In this document: positions 46,879-59,440 of the stretch, piece after piece | Position numbering within the stretch: the first letter of the stretch is position 1 | Layout: every line of letters starts with the position of its first letter | NCBI GenBank assembly: GCA_028551475.1 | Contig: CM052354.1 | Location: 16,949,258 to 17,013,257 of the forward strand | Reading direction: 5' to 3' | DNA length: 64,000 nt | From: Casuarina equisetifolia | Lineage: Eukaryota > Streptophyta > Magnoliopsida > Fagales > Casuarinaceae | Translations under genes and position numbers: made by a program | Notes under the pieces: generated by a model | What the model was told of the DNA's origin: nothing | Seen by the model: only the letters and a program-made list of their open reading frames with translations | The model's database searches: none

Positions 46879-47100
46879 AAGAAATGTCATCGGCGGAAAG
46901 ATTGATGATATTATATGGTTGTAGTTGCACACATTGTAGTACAAATTTAGTGCTTTTGGCTCCATTTGTCTTCCGCATGTAAATGACATATATAAAATAC
47001 CAATTTTTCATTTTGTTAACCCATCTTTTGTTCTAATAACTTACTATTAAATGCTTCATTTGTACAAGTACGTTAATTTGAATTGCTTTGATGACTGTTT
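46879..47100 (+). pseudogene. 3' end fragment of a PP2C phosphatase gene
   Basis: GGCGGAAAGATTGATGATAT at 46894 and the bases up to the TAG near 46950 match the last codons of the PP2C gene (60351-60405: GGK-IDDI, then the VVVSHIAAQN end). Substitutions break the reading. The match continues about 60 bases into the 3' untranslated region, and from there the sequence follows the relic at 38210-38390. Only the 3' end of the gene is present. Confidence 0.75.
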
Positions 47101-47984
47101 TAATAGGTGACAGTAGGGCTTTGACCTTTCTTAAAATGATCTATTTATTAAATTTTTATACTCAAAACATTGGTTAAGAATAATAAATCATGTTCTTTTT
47201 ACCAAGAATGGTGTGATGCAAACAGTTAATAATAATAATAATAATATGGTTTGGATTTTCCTCAAAATAATGTTTAGCTTAAACAAACCAAATCGCCTAC
47301 CTCACCTCTAAATTCATTAACTGATGACTACCCACTGTAAGAGATAATTGATAACACATGAAAGTTCAAATAAGCCTATCCAACAACCCTTTTGTTTCTC
47401 CAGAATTTGGGAAGTATGTTGTTTGGGACAGAGGTAGCACGATGTAATTCTCGTACCTCTGGAAGACTTTTGTAGTCCAGTGAGTCACAATAGTTCTATC
47501 TCGAGAGTGACACAAATGAATTCATTGCTGAACTTCAGCAAGCGTTCATCTAGTCACTTCATTTTTCTTATTTTGTTAATTTTTATTTTATTTTTATGAA
47601 TGCTGTCTTCATGATGTTAACGTTAGGGCCTACCAACGGTCCGGTTCTTGCAATTCAATCCAGGCATAACTAGGACAAAAACTGATGAGTCCAAGAGGAG
47701 CAAAAGTTTCAAATCCTGATCCAATGTACTTTGGTGTTGCATTAAATAGTGTAACACAAGCACAATTGAAGTTCCCTCAATTTCAGATAAGTGCAACGAA
47801 ATCCACAAAAGCAGGTTACATCAACAGTTGACTGACAACCAAAATGATCCCTGCTAACAACCAAAAAGGCAAGACACTGTTCATGAGTTCATCTTTGTTC
47901 TGTGCAAAATTTATACCTCAAGAGCCATAAGTATGGACAGTTTCATCTTCTAAATGCTAAGTTCACTGACCTACTCTCTCTCTT
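47101..47984. other. Unassigned region with a short ATA/AAT microsatellite
   Basis: An (AAT)n-like run sits at about 47227-47246. The rest shows no family I recognise on either strand. It may include the 3' flank of the ALG2 relic. Confidence 0.4.
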
Positions 47985-49450
47985 AGGCCAAAAAACGCCA
48001 GAAAGATACTGATTCACACGCTGGCCAAAGATCTTCGTGGAGAATGACTCAGTAACATGCTGCCGGGCCTCTTCCCTCATCCTCTTTGCCATCTGAGGGT
48101 CCTGAATTAGTTTCGCCATAGCCAGAGAGAAATGCTATGGAGTAGGATCACAAAGAATCCCCATCCTTAATTGTCTCCACAGGGCCCCCGCTGTTGCATG
48201 CAATAACAGGTTTATGAGCTGCCATTGCCTCTAGAGGAACAATCGCAAAGTCTTCATCCTTCAATAAGTCAATATTCGAATGTTAACCTTCCTTTTCATT
48301 TCCATTTATATCTAAGTTACGGAGTGATTTGGTTGAAAAAACAGAGGATTTTCCCAGCTAGGCATGTGAAGAAACTAGTCTTGCAAGGTTAATTGCAATA
48401 TGAGATGATTTCTAATGGGTCAACACTGCACAATTAGTCTTAGTTTTGAAGACCACAATGGCAGACATTTGGCAGTGATGAAAAAACTCCTACCCCCAGT
48501 AAATATAGGTTTGCAATGAAACTGTGAAATCAAAAAAAAAGGTTGGCACTTTCCTGCCGTCGTCAAAGAAGCATCATCCAAGTTATGATTTTAGGGGGCA
48601 TCTCTTTCAAGGGTGTAAAGCATTGCAAACGCTGAAATTGCTAAATCTATGTCGTTTTTTCTTTCAAATGGGACGATGGGGAAAAAATTCAACCTAGACA
48701 AATAAAATATGTAGATAAGAATTGGACTCTGAGCTTTTGATGGAAAACCAAAGCATCATTAAAGAAATGTCTTTGCATATTTAATGCCTAGAACTAGAAG
48801 CTACTAAGAAATATAGGAACATGTCGGTTACTTATCTGAATGGGGTTCATCAAACTGATTGAAATTAACTGCTGGATAAAGAACAGCTGGTCGGATTCCT
48901 TGACTATGAAGATGCTTGAGTGTATTTTCGAAAGTAGATGCAATAAATCTGCTGTTAGCAAGTACCATATCTGCCGTTCCTGTAGCCCCAAAGCAACTAA
49001 ATAAGAAATGGTTGAAGGGTGCGGCATAACCATACATTGAAGACACAACATTAGTTTGCAAGAGGAACAATAGTTAAGAAAAAAAAATCAAACTATTGGT
49101 CATTTCCTCTATGAAGCCGATTGATTTCTATATATCCTCCCTAGTAGAGTACCATGTTGAGCAAGCAACAGATCAGGAAAACGGGCAATAGAATACGACC
49201 TGGCAAAAAAGTGTAGGGCATCAAACAACTGAAATGCGAGGATATCTAAATAACATAGTGCAAGAAAGTACAGATAACTTTACAGACCTTTTAAGTTTCA
49301 ACAAGGGAACGGCAATAGAGACCTGATCTGCCAGTATAACATCAAATGACGGCCACATAAACAGCACATATAGAGCGACAAAAATGCACCTTAGATATGC
49401 ACATAGAGCGTGAAAATGGTAGAAATTATGTCATGGTAGGAAGGTGCCAT
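47985..49450 (-). pseudogene. ALG2: ALG2-like alpha-1,3/1,6-mannosyltransferase, decayed
   Basis: ALG2 adds the second and third mannoses to the dolichol-linked N-glycan precursor on the ER membrane. Four exon relics lie in gene order on the minus strand. 49450-49287: CAYLRCIFVALYVLFMWP then LADQVSIAVPLLKLKR, with a stop in place of Arg after FLP. 49200-49095: RFPDLLLAQHGTLL then IGFIEEMT. 48979-48831: TADMVLANSRFIAST and RPAVLYPAVNFNQF, preceded by an AG acceptor. 48268-47985: [17 protein letters not shown], then after a break LAMAKLIQDPQMAKRM and STKIFGQRVNQYL. The first exon and the segment between the last two blocks are missing. Frameshifts and the stop show it is a pseudogene. Confidence 0.85.
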
Positions 49451-52118
49451 GTGCTGCAACTAGAAAGGTACCTAGGCAACAAACATAAATCTGTTAAGGT
49501 ATATCACAGCAACAGAAGCAGATTGCCATCCCAGACTATGTCACAGAACACCAAATTTCATTCTTCATTATCGTAACTGGTGCTGTCAAGAGAGTATTGT
49601 CATTGTAATAAATTTTCTACCAGGATTTTTAGTCACTGTGCTTCCAAAAATTTACACCTGTATCATAATGGATGCATGTAGATGTACTACATGCTCATGT
49701 ATGTACAAAGGTCATATTTAGATGGATTTGGTAAATTCTGACATTGATCTCCAACATTTGGAACAAGCAGGGGTTGGAGATCAAGTCCTTCATATTTTCA
49801 GCTTTCCATCCAGTGAATATGATAATATCTTAGGAGGGAGCAGTATTATTATATGCGGCTATGAAATACCTATTTTCAACAGCAATTGTGCTGGCTGAGC
49901 TTGCGGTCACCACAACCAATCTCAAAATTGCTTCCAGCACTGCTCAAGATCATTGTGCTGGCCAACTGGCTCAAACTTTATACCAAAAGCCAGCTACTAA
50001 TGATGCAAGTAGGCAAGAACCACTTCTGCCGGTGATTGGGCCAACAAAGAGGATTTTTTTTTTCTTTTCTTATCATCGGTGTATTGAAAAGGCAGGATAT
50101 TGCATCGGATCCAATCAAACATTTACTTTAGTATGAACCGAAGGTACGGATACATTCACAAATTCAAAACAGATTCATTCTTCTCCTTCTCATAGAATTC
50201 TTCAATTAACAAAAATGCTTAGCTATACCTTGTATCATCACATTGTGCCAAGGTGCAACTTTGAAAGAACCATTTCTACCTCACTCACAACAACTTGTAA
50301 TTAAATTGCATGGATACTCAGTTGTTGCTTATAATCTTAAACTAAAAGTCTAAATATAACAAAAAATGTACTTTGACCACATCCAATGGATGGACAGTAT
50401 TCCAGTTGTTTCAACCTCAAACAAAGCTCATAAATCGAAGAGATGGCCATAGAAGTAAAAATAAAAATGATTTACCAATGACGTTTGAAATATTTTTGTT
50501 TTTCCATACATATATCTAACCAAAAGTTTTCATCATCAAGTCACACTTGGAGATCTACTTGTAATGAAACAGTACCTATAGAAATCTAATTCAGAACAAG
50601 TAAAGAATCAAAACAAAGAAAGCCAATAAATTCAAAGATAAAACACTTGTAGCAATTTCACTAGTTCCCACCTTAGCAAAATTAGCCCTTAATTCATGTA
50701 ATTAAAATAACTTAAGAAAAAGTACCTCACCAACAAGAGTTTCCTGCAAACAATTCTATCATGGTGAGCTATGTAAATATGAATATTGTGCCTATAGGAA
50801 GTATGTTCAACAGTTGCATTAAAAATTTATCTTTCAGTGCCACCTACAAATCATGCAAAGGTATCCACATAATAAGTGAAATGTTAAAAGGTAGATGTAA
50901 CAAGATTTGAAACAAGGCATACCTCTTCATGAATGCACAAAGCAGGATTGTGAATATATATATATCAAATGATTGAAAACAATAAAACTACTCTAATAAA
51001 CTAAGGTGACCCTGAAGAAAACTTTTTGAAAGCAACTCAGGTGCAAATCCAAAAACATATTGTTGAACTCATTCAACATCAGAAAATTTTGAATCTTAAT
51101 TTCCTTTTTCATATTTTGGAAGACCCCAATTACAAGGGTTGATGTATTTGAAACACCAAATCCCCACCAAAAAAAAATTTGCTAATATTTGCAAAAGAAA
51201 AAAAAGATAGTAAAATTGCATCCATTTAAATTTACAAAACATAGCAAGTTCACATTTAATGATCAAAGAAAGCTATAGCAAAAAAAAAAAAAAAGAGTAA
51301 CAGTATGTATGTACAAGAACAAGTATCTCCAAAACTACCACCAAACCTACCGATTACAAAGTGTGGATAATGTGAGCTAAAAACATTTAACCTGTCTACT
51401 ACACTGTTGGTTGGTAAACTTGATATTGTATTTACATTCTATAATCCAGAAGCATGGTGCAATAACTGTTTCTTCATTACTAGAACTAAAACAAGTGAGA
51501 TCACCTAGTCCAACAATAAAGTTTGGCCTCGAATCAAAATGCAAAAATGACTCTTACACTCGAAGCACTAAACCTAATAAGCTAGCCAAAGTCTTGGCAT
51601 TTGTATTCAAACCATTTAAATGACTTGAGACAAATGAGTATTACAATGATATTAGAAACTCATCCTGAAATTGACTATACACAAATGACCCAGTACGAAA
51701 ACCAATAAGCTTTGTGGGATCGATTCCAAACTAGAGCCAACGAAGATCACGTTACATAAGAATTTGCTTTATAGTTACCACTTAAATAAGAGTGCTAATG
51801 CTATTTACCCACACCGCTAAATAGGTTTTTCACTAATTAAATTCATGACTATGAGAAGACTTATTTTGGATGAATGATAGCAATCACTCAGATTCAAGTC
51901 GAAAAGAAAAACAACAGAGATAGAGAATGTTAAGAACAAATACAATCACTTCAATAAGAACTCCAAAAATATGAGGAAAATTGGGCAAAGTTTCCCCTGA
52001 ATATTGGGTTTCACTTCCTGGATACGACACAATTTTTAGCCACAAAGCTTACAAGTTCACTACAATAGGATACCACAACAACTACCAATGGGTTACAAGC
52101 TACCACTAGTTAAGCTAC
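49451..52118. other. AT-rich region without a recognisable gene
   Basis: I looked here for the missing ALG2 first exon without success. Short A-rich runs are common (for example 51280-51294). No repeat pair or transposon domain was recognised. Confidence 0.45.
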
Positions 52119-53165
52119 CTTACAAACTTTAAGCTAAGTAACACTTGTAAACGGAAGAGATGACTACTAGTTCTTGATGATACTCCCTTCATGCTCCTTC
52201 TTCCTTTTCTTTCCTTTCTCCACTTGCTCTTTTCCAGTTTTTCCCTTTTTGACTTCTCTTTTTTCTCATCCATCAGCCATATGTCCTGGTCTTATGTTAG
52301 GTCCTAACAGAGAAGCGTGAAAAATTACCTATACCAATATCAAGATGGATGATTGATGTCTAGTTTGGAGTTTTCCTCCTTTTCCTCTATATTGGTTTCC
52401 TATTAAGACCTTTTGCTTGTGAAACCAAGCTCTTGAGCAGAGGGCTTACAGGCATAATTGCGTAGGGATGATTACAATTGGCAAATAGAATGCCCCATTT
52501 ACCATTTTTCCAAGCTCTTATGGAAAATTGACAAATATTTTCTATATGAAATGAAAGCATGTGCAACCGTAAAATATTATGAAAGAATTGAAAATGTAAT
52601 TTTTTTTATTATGTTACAAGCTATGTTGTGAATGTTAAAAGCCTATGTTTATGAAGTTACCTAACAAACTTCCAACTAAGTTACACTAGTAAACAAAAGA
52701 GATGATTACTGGTTCATTATGATACTCCCTTCATGTTCCTTCTTCCTTTTCTTTCCTTTCTTAGCTTACTCTTTTTCTGGTTTTGCCCCTTTTGACTTCT
52801 CTATTTTCTCTTCTATCAACCATGTGTCCTAGTCTTATGTGAGGTGCTAACAGAGAAGAGTAAAAGATCACCTATACCAACGTCAAGATGGATGATGACA
52901 ATGTCTAGTTTGGAGTTCTCCCCCTTTTTCTCCATATTAGTTGCCTATTGAGACGCCCTACTTGCGAAACCAGGCTCTCAAGCAGAGGGCTTACATGCAC
53001 AACTACTTGGGGATTATTACAATTGGTAAATAGGACACCCCATTTACATCGTTTCAAGCTCTTATGGAAAACTAACAAATATTTATTGTGTGAAATGAAA
53101 GCATGTGCAACCATGAAATATTATGAAAGAATTGGAAATGTAATTTATTTAATTATGTTACAAGC
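52119..53165. repeat. Tandem duplication, ~540-bp unit, two copies
   Basis: Unit 1 runs about 52119-52621 and unit 2 about 52659-53165. Shared blocks include GATACTCCCTTCATG, GAGCAGAGGGCTTACA and GAAATGAAAGCATGTGCAACC. They lie in the same order with many small changes (roughly 85% identity by eye). Neither unit has a coding domain. The CT-rich 5' third (TCCTTCTTCCTTTTCTTTCC) is conserved in both. Confidence 0.88.
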
Positions 53166-53990
53166 CCATGTTTGTGATTGCATGTAACTGGTGGCCTAAA
53201 TTTAAGGATTAGATCAATATTAGTGAAAACTTTGTCCTAGATTTATAGTAATTATTATGATAGGTAGAATTTAATCTTCATTTAAAAGAAACTTTACTTT
53301 TAAACTTTGTTTGAGAAAGACTTCACCTCTTAGAATTGAAGTTATTTAATTCAAAGATAAAAATTTTACACGGCTCTTAAACTTTTTAAAGTTACAAGAC
53401 AGAGAATTTAATGATGCTAGTAGAGATCAACAAACCAATTAGGCAAAGAACAGAATAGGAGAAAAAAAAAAACATAAAAATGCTTGAAGAATAAAGCGTA
53501 GAAGGTACTAGAAACAATATGGGAAAAAATACTTTCTTATTCGATGATTAAAAATACAAGTATTTATTTATAAGTTTTTTTCAATCTCTATGTAATAAAT
53601 TGCTATGGATTTATAACAATGTAATAAAGATTTAATATATTATATACGACATTAATTAACTTTTACATATAACTAATGACTAGAATAATATTGCTAACCA
53701 GTAAAAAAAAATTCATACTCCATGGAACAAAATATTGGTGGGTTCGCATGGTCTTGACAAGCTTTAACATGACGGTTGAGGGCCTTTTAGATTCATACAT
53801 TATCCAAAAAAATAACCTCTACAAGTCTCATTAATACTGATAATTTAGTGGTAATTAAAAAAAGAAAATTAAAATGTAAATTTTACATTGTTATAATCCA
53901 AGAGAATGAAATTGTCGCCTCTCAAGCTTTAATATTACAACTGATTATAAGTGAGTTTTGGACATAAATATAGGATAGCTAATTTTGATG
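53166..53990. other. AT-rich spacer, 3' flank of the P450 gene
   Basis: Nothing coding is seen. The last one or two hundred bases would carry the P450 3' untranslated region. Confidence 0.45.
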
Positions 53991-56900
53991 CTACAGTTTG
54001 TGGAATATAATGTGAGCACCAAATTGAGGATGGATTGTTATAACCGAAGAAGGGGCATGAGCATAGGACGGAGAAAGTTCAAATGAGAAGTGCTGCAACA
54101 TCAATGACAATGCTATTTTCGCTACCAACATAGCAAAGTTTTGCCCAATGCAAACACGAGGACCGGCTGCGAAAGGCAAGAATGACAGTTGCCCGTTTGT
54201 CGCCTTTGAAACGCCTTCTGAGAACCTCTCAGGGTTGAATTGCTTTGCATCGTCTCCCCAAAGTTCATAATCATGGTGGACAGAGATTATTAGAACAGAA
54301 ACCTCCATTCCAGCCGTTATCATCAAATTTTTCAGCTTTATGTCCTTCCGAACAACTCGATTCACAAGGGGTGCTGGTGGGTAGAGCCTCAACACCTCAT
54401 GCAATATCATGGTTACTTGTGCCGTCGACAAAGGTCTCTTCCAATCAGTGAGCGTGTCACCAGTTCAAAAGGGACCTTCAAATACACTGAAGAGTACGGG
54501 TGCGAAAATCAACACTTGTTACTCAATCAACAGACCCAAGTTCAAGAGCACAACAATGATTCTTCAGAAACAGGTTTCACGTTAGCTTTCAGAATAACCA
54601 TCATGCTTTCCAACTCTAACAACAAAGAAGGTGTTAACATGGTAGGGATGCCATGGGAAGAGCCTTTTTACACAATCTACGTATCGGTTTGCTATGCACT
54701 TTTGTACATGAGAATACGCCAAAAGTTTTTGCTCCATCTTCCAAAATCCTTTGAATCCTACGGGAATAAAAGCATTACGTATTTACAAAGAAAATAAAGA
54801 AAGATGATCATCTTTGGGGCACAATATTCAAAATATTAATACTCTGGAGGTGTTTAAGCCTTAGCACGGCTGACCACATCCATTTCCGCAAGGATTCAAT
54901 CTAGGACACTCTTCATGACATTTTTATGCTCTGGGGGGTGTCTGTCCAAAAACCATTCAATGTACCAAATCTTATGATAACATGTTAAACTACTATTTTC
55001 AACGTCAAGAAAAAAATATATCAACATAATAAAGAGTATTGAAACATCTTAAGTGAACAAAAGAAATACTTACAACTTTTAGGTGATTCAGCCCATCGAA
55101 GTTTGGTTTGTTTTTACCATAGACTTCTAGAACCTCTTCTCTTGCACGTGCTTGCCAATTTGGATACTTGCTCAACAAAACCATTGTCCAAACAAGCAAA
55201 ACTGAGGTGGTCTCTTGCCCCGCAAAGTAAAATAGCTTACATTCCTCGATTACATCCTCTATACTCATTGCACCATTCTTTTCATTAAGTTCTCTAGAAT
55301 TGGATTCCAAGAGTATGCCTAACAAATCATCATTAGTAGAATTACCTGCCTTTCTTTCCCTTTCTCGTTTGTCAATGATTCCCTTCAGCAATATTCTTAT
55401 CTCTCTATGAATTCCTTCATCCTATTGTTCAGTTTAGTGGGTACAAACCTACATTGAAAGCATCTTTAAAATCATGAAGACATGAAGATAGGAAATTGGA
55501 ATATGATTCTCCATTAAGATTTTGATTAACTTGTTTTATGATCATAAATTTCAAGAAATGGTTTATAGATAAACTACAAAGTTTTTTCTTCCCTTGAACC
55601 ATGAGAAATTAACTGACATAGGTGGAAGGAGCAAAAGGCATATATGTAGGAAGTTTTGCTTCAGTTTCTTGCTCCAATTCCTTTATGCAGTTTTAAGTTT
55701 CTTATTATGTCCAACACAAAATAAAAAGGGAAACTTTTCCAAAAACTACAAAATATAAATTGAAGTTGTCTGTTCATTATCATTTATTTTGTAGAATTTT
55801 TAGCATTTCTTCATTTTGTGAGTAGAAATGCCAAATTCATTTTGGAAGGATACAAAATTTATGCCATACAGTTAAATATATCTCAATTCAGGAGCATATG
55901 ATATTTCACTAATTAATCAAGTACTATTTTATTTGTTAAATTTACATGAATGAAAGTTCCAAATCACAAAAAAAAATAAAAAAAAATGATACTACCTCCA
56001 TCCTGGGATGTAAACAGATTGCAAAGCCTTCAAAATGATTTGCGCTTGCTCTTTTTGAAGTTGAAATATTCTTCTTCCCTCCATGTAGCTACTCCCAAAT
56101 GCTGCTCGAGAAATAACATCACCTGACAAGTTTTCAAGATAAGGCCATACATCTATTTCACAGGATCCCTCCTCACCGATCAGCCTCTCCCACTGCCTAA
56201 TTATGTCACTACAACTTTGGTAGAATGCAGGCAACATATACTGTAGCAATCAATCTAAAAGATCAGAAACGAAGCAAAATAACTCTTAGCATTTTGGCTT
56301 TTCAGTTCATCCTCCAAAAGACTAAGGATTACCACTTGATGGATTATTAACAAAAACAACACAAGTGATTTGCCTCTTGCTGAGTATATTCAATGTGTAG
56401 TAATTTTGTTCTCCCTTTTGATGTTTAAGGAATAACACTGTGGAGTGAAAAGTGACATAGTAAAAAAATAAAAATAAAAATAAAAGAATAAAAACTGAAA
56501 TGTTGAAAATATGTTTTTGGTGAGAGATAGTCAATCTTTTCTCAGATTTGTATGTGACCATAACCATGGAAAGTACAAATTACACAACGGAATAATAATT
56601 CCTTGAAACCACAAAATCCAAGCGACTCACAAGCAAAATTAGAGTGCGAAATCATGTAGTTCAGCATTGAAAGTTTTTTCTGCTAAATCTTGTCAAATGC
56701 AACTCTATGATTAGAATCCATAATTGAATATCAGCAAGTAGCATCTTTCTGGCCTACAAGTTCACTGGAAAGGTCAGTTTCATCTTTCTGAAAAATTGAG
56801 TAGAAAGTGGTTTTTTAATATACATCTTTGTAGTCCAGTTCAAAGGCCCTGTTTGTTTCAACATAAAAAGATTTTTTGAGTTTAAAACTTTGGTTTCTAT

Positions 56901-58081
56901 TGCTTGGTTGAGACCCTTCAAAATACCATTCAAAAAGTTTTCTACTGCTGATAGAAACAATATTTTACCACCATAATTACAACCAAAAGACTGACCGATG
57001 GGTAAGGGAATGTGACAGAGAAAGTTAAGTATTTTGTGTGGGGGTGACTAACAGGAAAAAGAAATGCAAAAATGCAAGCAAAAACCGAGTTTATCGCATC
57101 TCCGATAATAAAACAATCTAATTTAGATATAGTATGATTCCAGTGGATTTTAAATAATGCTGAAGTGAAATAACCTTCAACTTTTCGATCCGGAATGCAG
57201 GGTTGATGATCTTCCTGTGTTTAGCCCATTTGTCATCCTCGTAGGAGACGAGTCCCATGACAAACAACTTTCCAAGTGGATTTCCATGTGTCTTCTGAAA
57301 CTCGCCTATCTTACTGAAAATGTCTTTTATTTGTGCCGGATCCGTAATAAACACCCTCGGCTTTGGACCAAACCACATAAAAGAATTCTTACCTGCACAC
57401 ATTTTTTATTTCAATTTGACGCAATAGAAAATGTATTGAAAGAAGCACCACTCATTGATTAATGGCATCCAAGAAAACTCTTCAGCTAAGAATGAGAATT
57501 CTTAATAAGCAAACGGGTAGCCCCAAGTTCACTTCAGGGGGGACGAAAATTTTGGAAGGCTCGAAATTGCCTGAAAGCTACTTTTAGGTATGTAGCAGTA
57601 TAAGAAGCTTGTCTATTTTCTCAAAAGGCCTTATAAGAAGAAGGAATACCACTATTAATAAAGTCATTGACACAACAATAGAATACTAATGTAAGACAAT
57701 CTCCAACAGGCAGAACTACCAGAGAGATTATTAATAGTTGAAAGGGTTTGATTTGGGGTCAACAGGATGGAGAAAGAATTCAGTAAAGCAGAAGGTAAAG
57801 GGTATTGCAGACTTGCCGTATTTCTCCACCGTGTGATGGATGAAGGGGAGGATACGAGGCAAAGCATCATCATCAACGCTTATGGGCTTTGAACTTGCTT
57901 GCTTTCTCATCATAGCGAAATCCCTCGAGTCTCCGGTTAAAAACCTATAGGAGTTGCCTGCAAGCCCTTGCTGTCTCAGGCACCTCTCCAGGTATTTTGG
58001 CCTAATCCACGCCCAGTTCAGAAACCTCCAGGCCAAAGTCAACGTTACTACTGTAACGAGAAGAACAAGGATCAGAACCAT
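53991..58081 (-). CDS. Cytochrome P450, CYP72A-type, 5 exons, with two lesions
   Basis: An ER-anchored monooxygenase of the CYP72 clan, whose plant members act on terpenoids and related compounds. Exons on the minus strand: 58081-57817, 57392-57175, 56240-55996, 55448-55074, 54416-53991 (TAG). Residues 1-20 are a membrane anchor, followed by [18 protein letters not shown], typical of CYP72A. Other motifs: [26 protein letters not shown] with AFGSSY, AGQETTS (I helix), HEVLRLYPP (ExxR), FNPERF and the haem loop [13 protein letters not shown]. An intact protein would be about 510 aa. Oddities: intron 1 has a GC donor (G|GCAAGT). Exon 4 lacks one base near 55404 (GAATTCAT), bringing in a stop. 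The intron 4 acceptor reads CAA before GTAACC, not CAG. It is a probable recent pseudogene; the substrate is unknown. Confidence 0.9.
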
Positions 58082-58860
58082 TTTCTGCAGAGTATGAGAG
58101 ATGCCAGAATCTAACTGATTGAGAAACAGAGAAGGGTCGCCAGTGATTGATACAAAGTTAGTGAAAGTTGTTCTCAGGTTGGAAACGAGGTGGGTGGTAC
58201 GTGAGTATCAATAAAAAAATAAAATAAAACTGGAGTGGCACTCAACGTTTGTTGTTTCATATAATTAAAGGTAATTTGAGGATTATAAAAGCAATAAAGG
58301 AAGAAACACAGGAAAAGGGCATAAAGGGAATCAAGAGCAATACTCGAACAAGGACTTTACGTGTCCTGACAAATAGAGGAAAATAATGAAGGAGCAATAG
58401 TTCTATATATTGAACTTTTGTATGCGGAAGAAGATATGGTGTTATCACATGTGCCTAAAAAACAAAAAACAAACAAAAAAAAAAACAAAAAAAAAAACAA
58501 ATAGATCTTTTGGGGGCAATATAACTTAAAACAACTTCGAACACCAAAACGGACATCAACTAAAAATTTCATGTTTTTATTTTAATTATATGTTCCAGAT
58601 AAATTAGAAAAAATAATTTAGTCACTGCCAGCTTGAGTGGAGAAGAAGTATTGGCAATCAACACTAATCAGCACCAAGAGCCGTCTGCCCTACCTTTGAC
58701 TGAAAAGAACTCGAAGCTGTTTGCAAAAAATCAAGAGTACTTTACAAAGAAAGAGGAATCGCTATAATATTTCATGACCGTTGAAATAAAAACAAATTTC
58801 TAACTTAACGGCGAAACTAGGCCGGTCGAGTAAAAAAAAAAAAAAGGAAAAAAACCTGAG
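58082..58860. promoter_or_regulatory. Divergent promoter region between P450 and PP2C
   Basis: About 780 bp separates the P450 start from the PP2C 5' repeat region. An A/C-rich stretch (58457-58500, AAAAACAAAC-like) and poly-A runs are present. ATTTCATGACCGTTG at about 58770 is repeated at about 58900, inside the start of the PP2C repeat block. No firm TATA box was assigned. Confidence 0.4.
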
Positions 58861-58893
58861 GTGGCCCGATATAAGACCCACGTGCCAGGCTGT

Positions 58894-59440
58894 GCGATAT
58901 TTCATGACCGTTGTAGAAGAAACCTTCTGCGATGTGTGCCATTTTATGACCGTTGTAGGAAACTTCTGCTGTCTGTGCGATTTTATGACCGTTGTAGGGA
59001 CCTTCTGCTACTTCTCATCCTCTCGATTGTGATTCCACAAGTTCTTCCACTCTCAAGCGTTCTGCGATCTGTGCGATCGGTGCGATCGGAAGCCTTCTGC
59101 GATCTGTGCGGTTTTATCCAAGAATTCGACTCCACCTGCAATCTGTGCGATCCGACGCCTTCTGCGATCTGTGCGACCCGACGCCTTCTGCGATCTGTGC
59201 GACCCGACGCCTTCTGCGATCTGTGCGACCCGACGCCTGCTGCGATCTGTGCGATCGGACGCCTTCTGCGATCTGGGCGACCGGACGCCTTCTGCGATTT
59301 GTGTGATCGGACGCCTTCTGCGATCTGTGGGATTTTATTCGAGAATTCGACTCCACCTGCAACCTGTGCGATCGGAAGCCTTCTGCGATCTGTGCGATTT
59401 TGTTCAAGAATTCGACTCCACCCCAGAGTTCTTCCATAGT
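58894..59440. repeat. Minisatellite block upstream of PP2C
   Basis: The core 59132-59339 is about seven to eight tandem 26-bp units beginning CCTTCTGCGATCTGTGCG. Three identical units (59158-59183, 59184-59209, 59210-59235) are followed by units with 1-6 changes. The core lies between copies of a longer module containing AGAATTCGACTCCACCTGCA (59120, 59342, 59410). Upstream, TATGACCGTTGTAGG-type words recur at about 58904, 58946 and 58985. GC content is far above the surrounding DNA. Confidence 0.92.

Noticed and set aside
54399..54797. 132-codon plus-strand open frame
   Set aside because: It overlaps the P450 exon 5 start and the intron on the opposite strand and has no recognisable domain.
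58861..59439. A 192-codon plus-strand open frame (Cys/Arg/Leu-rich) and a 153-codon antisense frame
   Set aside because: They are translations of the 26-bp minisatellite, which lacks stops in most frames on both strands. There is no domain or codon structure.
58894..59440. CRISPR-like array
   Set aside because: The 26-bp units abut without unique spacers, and the DNA is plant nuclear.
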